This document shows positions 6,498-12,203 of a DNA stretch of 12,203 nt, piece by piece (the first letter of the stretch is position 1; each line of letters begins with the position of its first letter). The notes under the pieces were generated by a model. That model ran no database searches. It was given only the letters and a program-made list of their open reading frames with translations, and was not told the DNA's origin. The DNA comes from JANQTF01 sp036835375. GTDB lineage: Bacteria; Bacteroidota; Bacteroidia; J057. Where the stretch lies: assembly GCA_036835375.1 (NCBI GenBank), contig DAITMB010000136.1, forward strand, positions 1-12,203. The letters run 5' to 3'. The position numbers were made by a program, and so were the translations under genes.

Positions 6498-9296
6498 CTA
6501 GTTCGTTACGAGAATCTTCTTTGTACGAATCCATTGTCCATCAAACCACACTTGAAGGAAGTAGATCCCACTGTTGAGGCCTGCGACATCCACTTGGTAG
6601 GTATGGGTTCCGGTGAGCGCTTTTTCACTACCGCTTCTCATCACGGTGCCAACGGTATTGAATATCGACCAAGTCATTTGTCCTATGCGAGGAGTTGTCA
6701 TCCCGAAGTTGATCTCGCCGCTACCCACAGGGTTAGGATAAAAATCCCCGATCCACACAGATCCATCCATCTCGATGGTAGCCGAAGCTTCATTCGACAT
6801 TAGGTGGGAACCAATGCTGGGGACCAGCTTGAGCCGGTATGTGTATTCGATATTCGGGCTGACCTGTGTATCAGCATACTCAAATGCGGCCGGTGCAGGA
6901 ATCGGGAGGCTCATGGGAACCCAGGCGATCGTTTGCCAATCTGTCTCAAACTCAGGGTCAACACTCCGCTGGACAAAGAAGCCCGACAGCAAAGACGGCT
7001 TTTCAGCGTGCCAGCTCAGCATGATCTGTTGATCCACAGGATCTGCCCACAGCTCAGCTTCAGGTAGGAAACTACCACTTGAGCTACAAGTATCCGTCAC
7101 CGTCACACTCGCAAAACAGTTGAAAATGGCAAAGTCCATGGCCGAAATGGCGACTTGGCTTCCACTGACATAAGGCCCAAAGGTGTAGAACCCAGCAGCG
7201 ACAGGAAAGAGCGGAAAACTGCCTTGATTATCAAATATTTGATAGAAGGATCCTGTTCCTAAAATCTCTACGACCACCTCGAATGTGGAGTCCGAAACAC
7301 AATTGACCACCGCACTGTTAATTGACAGGTCACAGAGTGCCACCGGCGTACAATCAGCTGTGACGGGCCCTACGGTCGTGTCGCAACCCGGAATCGTGAG
7401 ATCTGTTACGGTGATGAGAACTTCGGTTGAGTTGAAATAATTTCCGAAGGAATACAAGCCAGCTGTGAGACCTCCTACGGGTGTGCTTCCTTGATCATCG
7501 CTGATCTGGAAATTATTTCCTGCACCAGAGAACTGCACGAATACCGTGAAACTCGTGTCCGTGGCACAGGAAGAGTAGAGCGTGTCCACCACTACTCCAC
7601 AGATCAACTGTGGCGGCTCACACAAGGCAGTCAGCCCAGCAAGGGAATCTACACAGGCCTGAAAAGCAGGATCGCTGAGAAAAATCTTCACCACGGCATT
7701 CGAAGGGTAAGTCCCATAAGAATAGGTGCCTCCACTCAACCCTGTTACAGGTGCAGTTCCTTGATTGTCCGAGAGGGTGAAAGGCCCTGCGCCAACGAAA
7801 CTCACCACTACCTCAAAAGTGCTATCTGATTTGCAAACAGCACTTGCCGAGTCAATCGCCACATCACAAACAGGCGGAGCTACACACGTCGCCGTGAGAC
7901 CCGTGAGGGTATCTGCACAAGCTGCGACGGAAGGATCAGTCAGGAAAATCGTCACAATCGTTCCAGAAGCATAATTCCCAAACACGACACTGCCCCCAGT
8001 AAGCCCTGTGACAGGCACAGTTCCTTGATTGTCTGAAAGTGTGAATGGTCCCACGCCTGTGAAACTCACCGTGATGGAAAATGTGCTGTCGGAATTGCAA
8101 GCAGCAGTCGCAGAGTCGATCTCGACTTCGCACACAGGAGCCGACACGCAGGTCGCAGTGAGGCCGCCGAGGGTGTCGGCACAGCCTGCAATGGAAGGGT
8201 CAGTCAGGAAAATCGTCACGACCGTTCCAGATGGATAGGTTCCAAAAGAATACGTTCCCGCACCCAATCCCAGCAAAGGTGCTGTGCCTTGGTTGTCCGA
8301 GAGGATGTATGACCCGCTGCCAGCAATGGTCACAGTGAGCCCAAATGTGCTGTCGGTCACACAGGCAGCCATGGCAGCCTGAATGTCAGCCTCGCACACA
8401 GGAGGAGGCGTGCAATCCGTCGTGATGCTCGCAAGAGTGTCCTCACAACCTGTCAACGAAGGCTCACTCAGAAAAATCGTCACAGAGGCATTGCTGGGAT
8501 AGCTACCAAATAGATAGGTTCCCGGACCATTGACTAAAAGAGCTGGCGTGAGGTAGTCATCCGTTATGCTGACTGTCCCACCAGAACTGGTGATGGTAAC
8601 CGATGCAGCAAACGTGCTATCAGTCTGGCAAATGGCTTGGGAGCTACCCGCAAGCGTACAAGGTGGGGGACCACAAGTTGCATTCACGTTGATGTCTCCA
8701 TAACCAGAATAGCTTCCGCTGAAAAGAAACCAGCCTGACATCCCAAAATTTCCATTCTTGGCGTTGGCTGCAACACCATACTGCAAGCCAAATTCACGAT
8801 TTGGTGGATTGTGACGAATCAACAGCGTGTCCCCGTCGAAGTGGGTGCCCGGCACACCAAAAATTCTGCTTCGTGTGCTATCAAATTCCCAAAAAAGCCA
8901 GTCAGGCTTATTCGCATTCACGAGACTAGCAGGTGCATATTCAATTTTTACGTCGCGCCCTAATGCCGACCAAGAGGCGAAATCTTTTTGGTTTATAAAC
9001 CAAAAATCGATGTCCCATTGCCAATTCGGTAAGGAGTCGTTGAATACCCGACCTGTGACCCGTGCGGTACTGTCAGCGTAGATCGTAAATATCCCTCCAT
9101 TGGCATCCCAGCGATAGCGGGGAGTGACGGCCCCAGGCAAGTAGTGAAGATAAATGGAGTGCCCAAACGGTCCGGCAGTGAAGTCGGAAAGCTGGCATAC
9201 CTGGAGGATAGGCGCGGTTTGGGCCTGCGCACTTCCTATGAACCCCAGAAGGCCAAGTAGAAAGAATCCGACGAAGAACTGTAATTTGCGAATCAT
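6498..9296 (-). CDS. T9SS-exported repeat protein, likely cell-surface or secreted
   Basis: A 932-aa protein of unknown specific function. Parts in order: signal peptide (residues 1 to about 26: Met-Ile-Arg-Lys, then a hydrophobic core ending AQAQ); an N-terminal region of about 185 residues rich in aromatic residues and Gly, probably a beta-sandwich, not assigned to a family; six tandem repeats from 213 to 737; a fibronectin type III-like domain at about 744-842; and a T9SS type A sorting domain at about 847-932 with YPNPVG near 853, GLNSGIYFLQV near 906-916 and a basic-hydrophobic end (KKILVTN). Such C-terminal domains direct outer-membrane passage through the type IX system and are usually cleaved. 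I chose the ATG at 9296 because it starts a clean signal peptide; the in-frame ATG at 9353 adds 19 residues before it. A strong terminator follows and a promoter candidate lies about 180 bp upstream. An adhesin or binding role is plausible but unproven. Confidence 0.92.
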   Translation of the reverse strand: MIRKLQFFVGFFLLGLLGFIGSAQAQTAPILQVCQLSDFTAGPFGHSIYLHYLPGAVTPRYRWDANGGIFTIYADSTARVTGRVFNDSLPNWQWDIDFWFINQKDFASWSALGRDVKIEYAPASLVNANKPDWLFWEFDSTRSRIFGVPGTHFDGDTLLIRHNPPNREFGLQYGVAANAKNGNFGMSGWFLFSGSYSGYGDINVNATCGPPPCTLAGSSQAICQTDSTFAASVTITSSGGTVSITDDYLTPALLVNGPGTYLFGSYPSNASVTIFLSEPSLTGCEDTLASITTDCTPPPVCEADIQAAMAACVTDSTFGLTVTIAGSGSYILSDNQGTAPLLGLGAGTYSFGTYPSGTVVTIFLTDPSIAGCADTLGGLTATCVSAPVCEVEIDSATAACNSDSTFSITVSFTGVGPFTLSDNQGTVPVTGLTGGSVVFGNYASGTIVTIFLTDPSVAACADTLTGLTATCVAPPVCDVAIDSASAVCKSDSTFEVVVSFVGAGPFTLSDNQGTAPVTGLSGGTYSYGTYPSNAVVKIFLSDPAFQACVDSLAGLTALCEPPQLICGVVVDTLYSSCATDTSFTVFVQFSGAGNNFQISDDQGSTPVGGLTAGLYSFGNYFNSTEVLITVTDLTIPGCDTTVGPVTADCTPVALCDLSINSAVVNCVSDSTFEVVVEILGTGSFYQIFDNQGSFPLFPVAAGFYTFGPYVSGSQVAISAMDFAIFNCFASVTVTDTCSSSGSFLPEAELWADPVDQQIMLSWHAEKPSLLSGFFVQRSVDPEFETDWQTIAWVPMSLPIPAPAAFEYADTQVSPNIEYTYRLKLVPSIGSHLMSNEASATIEMDGSVWIGDFYPNPVGSGEINFGMTTPRIGQMTWSIFNTVGTVMRSGSEKALTGTHTYQVDVAGLNSGIYFLQVWFDGQWIRTKKILVTN
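7086..8660 (-). repeat. Six tandem ~88-aa repeats with four conserved cysteines each
   Basis: Six in-frame copies within the T9SS protein gene: 8397-8660, 8133-8396, 7869-8132, 7602-7868, 7335-7601 and 7086-7334, with lengths of 88, 88, 88, 89, 89 and about 83 codons. Each begins with Cys, has a second Cys about 10 residues later before a [ST]DS[TS]F-type motif, then G-x-G, SDNQGT-x-P, a G-x-Y-x-F-G-x-Y segment, (V/I)-x-IFL-x-DP, a third Cys before DTL, and a fourth Cys before the next unit. All 24 cysteines are present. Copies two to four are closest to each other, also at the DNA level, suggesting recent duplication; the first, fifth and sixth are more divergent. The pattern suggests an Ig-like beta-sandwich stapled by two disulfides, which is inference. 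Confidence 0.93.
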
Positions 9297-9350
9297 GTTT
9301 TTGTTCCCTGATAATTTTGGAGAAACCGTTCCTACTATAAAAACCTGAAG

Positions 9351-9376
9351 CATTCATCCTCCTGAGAAGATGAATG
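9351..9376 (-). promoter_or_regulatory. Perfect 8-bp leader hairpin or operator
   Basis: CATTCATC (9351-9358) and GATGAATG (9369-9376) form a perfect inverted repeat with a 10-nt loop. It lies 55-80 bp upstream of the chosen ATG and downstream of the predicted promoter, so it would be in the transcribed leader. It could be an mRNA structure affecting stability or translation, or an operator half-site pair. It has no T tract on the minus strand and is unlikely to be a terminator. Confidence 0.45.
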
Positions 9377-9472
9377 GAATGAAAAAATCAGCGATGTCTG
9401 GATGGGCGAAGAGCTGTGAAGGGAGGAAATTGAATGTGGCACTGTCCTGACCTTCGGAAGACGTTTGGTAGT

Positions 9473-9504
9473 CAAAAGTAGGGATTGTTACATAGGCTTG
9501 CAAA
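9473..9504 (-). promoter_or_regulatory. Bacteroidota-type promoter for the T9SS protein gene
   Basis: On the minus strand TTTG (9501-9504) is followed by exactly 20 nt and TACTTTTG (9473-9480), a perfect match to TAnnTTTG. This is the best promoter match in the window. Transcription would begin near 9466, giving a leader of about 170 nt before the ATG at 9296. Confidence 0.65.
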
Positions 9505-9675
9505 TTTTGCTTACATGGCCAAATAAGGATTTTTCGAAAATACCGCTTCACCGAACTTTCTGAAAATGATGGAGAAGCGAACGCCGAATTTGATTTTATC
9601 TGACGATATTACACTGCCAAAAATAATGCCACCCGCTTGCCGTTTCTTGATTGGTCAATTGTGAAAAAATCCCTC

Positions 9676-11544
9676 CTATCTGCGCCAAACTGCTTCTTTT
9701 GGGGTGTAAAGCACCTCTTGCAATGCTTCCCTGATCTTCATTTCTGACAGTCCTTGCTGCTCCCTGCTGGGATAAACCCGATTGGATAGAAAAACCAAAA
9801 GCAGGCCCGTGGCGGGGTCAGCCCATACAAAAGTGCCGGTATAGCCTGAGTGGCCAAAACTCTTCTCGCTGACACGGGGAGATACATAGCTGGCCTCCAT
9901 TCCCTTTCGAGGTGGTTTATCGAATCCTAAACCACGGCGATTCCCCTCAAATTGGTAAGAAGTAAAGGTATTCAGCGTCTCTCGACTCAAAAATTGTCGC
10001 CCACCGTAGGTCCCCCCATTAAGATACATTTGAAATATTTTTGCTACATCATGATAATTTGCAAATAATCCGGCATGTCCAGATATCCCGCCGCGCATCG
10101 CTGCATTCTCATCGTGGACGTAGCCATGCACCAATCCTTGCCGAAACACAGCGTCATATTCAGTAGGCACAATTTCCGCCAAACTCGCCCATCTCAAGGG
10201 CAGAAATCCCATGCGCCCGGCTCCTAGCGGATCCAAAAATTCTTTTCGCAAATAGGCCTCATACGGCTGCCTCGTCAGCATCCGAATCATGTCGGGAAAC
10301 ACCATGAAGGACAAATCCGAATAGCGATATTCTCCAACAGGAAGCAAGGCCGTGTCGCGAATTCCCTTGAGAATCACCTTCTCCCAACGTCGATGAAGAT
10401 ACATCTCCTCGGTCACCTTCATCGAGTAGCTCTCAGAGGAATCCGCGCTCACGGTCCTGCCACGAAATTTGCCATTCGGGCGCTGCGTTTGCTCATAAAA
10501 TCGAATGTAGGGCTTTAGTCCAGCCTGGTGAGCCAGCACTTCACGTAGGGTGATCCTTCCCTTGTCCGAAGCAAAAAAATCGGGCCAATAGGACGCCATT
10601 GGCACATCCAACCCAATCACAGCATCATCATGAAGCTTCATCAAAATGGGCAATGGGCCCGTGACCTTCGTCACAGACGCCAAATCGTAGAGGTCAAATT
10701 CGTTTACTGGCCGGAGGCTATCATAGGTGTGAAAGCCATAAGTCTTATGAAAAATCACCTGATGATCCTTTGCTACCAAGACCTGGCAGCCCGGAAAAGC
10801 ACGGGCCTTGATTCCTGCATAAACAATCGAGTCAATGCGACGGCTCAAGTCCTCTCCCGACCAATTCACCGCTTCCGGATGGCTGTATCGAAGCCGCAAC
10901 CCGCCGCCGAGCCGAAGGCCATTTCCCCGAAGAAAAAACGTTGACACATCCTCCACCAATCTCCCTGTACAAGCTTCAGCTCCCATAATAACCTGCGCAG
11001 CCAAGCTTTCATAAGTCGGCAGTTCTCCCCCAGTCAACAACAAGTGGCCTGCTTTTTCCAGAGAAGGGAAGCGCCTCAGCGAGGAAGCTTCCGCTACGAC
11101 CACTACCACGGCAGTGCCATAGGCGACTATTTGAGACCCCACTGCCTCTTGCCAAGCGGCGATTACGCCAGGCGGTAGGCTGTCCCACTCCGAAGGCCGA
11201 TGCCAACTGAGGACGAGTCGCTTCTTTTCCTGCAACAGGCGGCTGAGCTTTTGCGGGCCGTCGAGATCGCCGTATGGGATAGATATCCACTCACAATCGG
11301 CATAGTATTTCAGGGTCTGCTGTAACGTGGAGGGGCCTCGTTCCCCCAGGCTCAGAACGCAGATTTTCTCGCCGCTGAGGTCTAGAATGGGCAGACGCCC
11401 TTGTTCATTTCGCAGCAAGACGAGCTGCTCCTGGACTTGGCGCCTGAAAAAAAAGTCATCTGCGCTGCGCTGGGCGAGCAGGGAAAACGTCGATAATAGG
11501 CAGGCCAACAGAGCGGTAATGTGAGTAATCAAGAGGCGTTTCAT
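9676..11544 (-). CDS. Exported serine hydrolase (class C beta-lactamase fold) with an N-terminal GH3_C domain
   Basis: A 622-aa protein. Residues 1 to about 25 are a signal peptide (MKR, hydrophobic core, SLLAQ); LLAC at 12-15 resembles a weak lipobox. Residues about 41-195 match the C-terminal domain of GH3 glycosidases: LVLLRNEQGRLPI at the start, a Rossmann-like run, and AAQVIMGAEACTGRL at the end. Residues about 235-615 form a class C beta-lactamase/esterase domain: SVTK at 290-293 (nucleophile Ser290, Lys293), Tyr408-Ser-Asp as second motif and HSG at 565-567 in a GHSGYTGT context. Bacteroidota commonly encode a fusion of about 970-1000 aa, GH3 (N-acetylglucosaminidase-like) plus beta-lactamase; this protein looks like that fusion without the GH3 TIM barrel. 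Likely acts on peptidoglycan-derived or ester/amide substrates in the periplasm; the true substrate is unknown. The frame continues upstream to 11739, but that would overlap the divergent regulator and bury the signal peptide. Confidence 0.9.
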   Translation of the reverse strand: MKRLLITHITALLACLLSTFSLLAQRSADDFFFRRQVQEQLVLLRNEQGRLPILDLSGEKICVLSLGERGPSTLQQTLKYYADCEWISIPYGDLDGPQKLSRLLQEKKRLVLSWHRPSEWDSLPPGVIAAWQEAVGSQIVAYGTAVVVVVAEASSLRRFPSLEKAGHLLLTGGELPTYESLAAQVIMGAEACTGRLVEDVSTFFLRGNGLRLGGGLRLRYSHPEAVNWSGEDLSRRIDSIVYAGIKARAFPGCQVLVAKDHQVIFHKTYGFHTYDSLRPVNEFDLYDLASVTKVTGPLPILMKLHDDAVIGLDVPMASYWPDFFASDKGRITLREVLAHQAGLKPYIRFYEQTQRPNGKFRGRTVSADSSESYSMKVTEEMYLHRRWEKVILKGIRDTALLPVGEYRYSDLSFMVFPDMIRMLTRQPYEAYLRKEFLDPLGAGRMGFLPLRWASLAEIVPTEYDAVFRQGLVHGYVHDENAAMRGGISGHAGLFANYHDVAKIFQMYLNGGTYGGRQFLSRETLNTFTSYQFEGNRRGLGFDKPPRKGMEASYVSPRVSEKSFGHSGYTGTFVWADPATGLLLVFLSNRVYPSREQQGLSEMKIREALQEVLYTPKEAVWRR

Positions 11545-11556
11545 GAGAGGCAATCT

Positions 11557-11586
11557 ACATGGATTTTGAAAGTAAACATGGATTTT
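11557..11586. repeat. 11-bp direct repeat in the divergent promoter region
   Basis: ACATGGATTTT occurs at 11557-11567 and again at 11576-11586, a period of 19 bp. It sits 13-42 bp upstream of the serine hydrolase ATG (11544), between that gene and the divergent DeoR-family regulator. Spacing and location would suit a pair of protein binding sites near the hydrolase transcription start. No hydrolase promoter of the usual type was found nearby. Confidence 0.5.
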
Positions 11587-11662
11587 TGCGGAAATGGATA
11601 GGGGTAAAACACCAAAAACAGTAGCCAATCTATTTTTTAAAGCGCACATAAACGCAGGATAA

Positions 11663-11694
11663 TTTGGAATAACCAGCACAACACTGCATATTTG
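11663..11694 (+). promoter_or_regulatory. Bacteroidota-type promoter candidate for the DeoR-family regulator
   Basis: TTTG (11663-11666) is followed by exactly 20 nt and CATATTTG (11687-11694), one mismatch from TAnnTTTG. The start of transcription would fall around 11701, only about a dozen bases before the ATG at 11713, so the leader would be very short. Confidence 0.5.
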
Positions 11695-11712
11695 CTGCAC
11701 AAAAACGCAAAA

Positions 11713-12203
11713 ATGCTCAAGGAAGAACGCCAACAGCAAATTCTGTCCCTACTGACTCAAGGCGGCAAAGTATTCACCTTGGACCTTAGCCAACACCTGG
11801 AGGTCTCGGAGGACACAATCCGCAGGGATTTAAAGGAATTATCGGATCAGGGCCTCATCAAAAAAGTACATGGCGGCGCGATGCTCCTGAGCCGCAATCC
11901 CTATGATTTTCGGGACCGGGCTGTGTATGCACAAGAAGAAAAAAAACAACTCGCCCGGATCGCCCTGGATCACCTTCAGTCAGAGCAAGTCATTCTTATG
12001 GATGGGGGCAGCAGCAACTTAGAGTTGGCGCGTATTCTCCCTGCCGACTTGAAGTTGACCGTATTCACCAACAGTCTGCCCGTCGCCAACGAGCTGGCTG
12101 ATCGTCCTGGGATTCGCACGATGCTCATTGGCGGGCAAATATTGCCCAGCGCGCGGGTCACCATTGGACCGGAGGTCATTGCTACGCTCAGCGGAATTCG
12201 CGC
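11713..12203 (+). CDS. DeoR-family transcriptional regulator, 3' end cut by window edge
   Basis: The first 163 codons of a DNA-binding repressor of the DeoR/GlpR type, usually about 250 aa. Residues about 1-57 form the winged helix-turn-helix: KEERQQQILSLL, then VSEDTIRRDLKELSDQGLIKKVHGGA, the DeoR signature with its recognition helix. From about residue 75 the sugar-phosphate-sensing domain begins: VILMDGGSSNLELARIL is the usual phosphosugar-binding loop, followed by LTVFTNSLPVANEL and an IGG segment. Members usually repress carbohydrate genes and are released by a phosphorylated sugar. It is the only plus-strand gene and diverges from the serine hydrolase 168 bp away, so it may control that gene or genes beyond the right edge; the ligand cannot be told. 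The ATG at 11713 starts the family N-terminus directly. Confidence 0.94.
   Translation, partial: MLKEERQQQILSLLTQGGKVFTLDLSQHLEVSEDTIRRDLKELSDQGLIKKVHGGAMLLSRNPYDFRDRAVYAQEEKKQLARIALDHLQSEQVILMDGGSSNLELARILPADLKLTVFTNSLPVANELADRPGIRTMLIGGQILPSARVTIGPEVIATLSGIR

Larger units (their letters stand above)
9297..9675. other. Intergenic region upstream of the T9SS protein gene
   Basis: About 380 bases between the serine hydrolase stop and the surface protein start. It contains the promoter candidate at 9473-9504 and the leader hairpin at 9351-9376. A 65-codon minus-strand frame (9354-9551) spans the promoter and lacks recognisable features. I saw no convincing terminator after the hydrolase stop codon at 9676. 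Confidence 0.6.

Noticed and set aside
7491..8238. Plus-strand frames opposite the repeat region, including two similar 69-codon products
   Set aside because: They are mirror images of the tandem repeats in the surface protein gene; their similarity comes from the repeats, not from separate genes.
7086..8660. Regularly spaced repeats that might suggest a CRISPR-like array
   Set aside because: The period is about 264 bp, in frame and coding, with gradual divergence; there are no short identical repeats with unique spacers.
9297..9353. Upstream start at 9353 for the T9SS protein
   Set aside because: It would put 19 non-signal residues ahead of an ideal signal peptide starting at 9296 and would begin inside the leader hairpin.
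9354..9551. 65-codon minus-strand frame just upstream of the T9SS protein gene
   Set aside because: It spans the best promoter match of the window and has no domain-like or signal features.
11545..11739. Extension of the serine hydrolase frame to 11739
   Set aside because: It would overlap the first codons of the divergent DeoR gene and its promoter and would bury the signal peptide internally.

Overview
The window looks like chromosomal DNA from a member of the Bacteroidota. Three features point there: a secreted protein with a type IX secretion (T9SS) type A C-terminal sorting domain, a type III glutamine synthetase, and promoter candidates of the phylum's TTTG/TAnnTTTG type. The class cannot be fixed from sequence alone; an environmental Saprospiria- or Cytophagia-like organism is a guess. 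No tRNA, rRNA, CRISPR array, transposase or phage gene was seen.

Layout from left to right; all genes are on the minus strand except the last. (1) 1-2150: type III glutamine synthetase, missing only its last few C-terminal residues at the window edge. (2) 2245-2291: nested hairpin terminator, then 2333-2767: a short cyclophilin-type peptidyl-prolyl isomerase with its own promoter candidate. (3) 2895-3824: DUF898/YjgN-type membrane protein built of four repeated modules. (4) 3825-4224: about 400 bases without a convincing gene. (5) 4225-6093: GTP-dependent phosphoenolpyruvate carboxykinase. (6) 6094-6497: non-coding, with a strong intrinsic terminator serving the gene to its right. (7) 6498-9296: large T9SS-exported protein with six tandem repeats of about 88 residues, each with four conserved cysteines. 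(8) 9297-9675: its upstream region, with a good promoter candidate and a leader hairpin. (9) 9676-11544: exported serine hydrolase (class C beta-lactamase fold) that keeps the C-terminal domain of a glycoside hydrolase family 3 (GH3) enzyme but lacks the GH3 catalytic barrel. (10) 11713-12203: start of a DeoR-family regulator, transcribed divergently from the hydrolase.

The genes do not form one pathway. Glutamine synthetase (nitrogen assimilation), PEP carboxykinase (gluconeogenesis/anaplerosis) and cyclophilin (protein folding) are housekeeping genes that appear to be separate transcription units. The most unusual parts are the cysteine-repeat surface protein and the barrel-less GH3_C/beta-lactamase protein. 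The latter faces a DeoR regulator across a short intergenic region holding an 11-bp direct repeat, so local regulation is possible. No complete undescribed multi-gene system (defence, secretion or biosynthetic) is evident.
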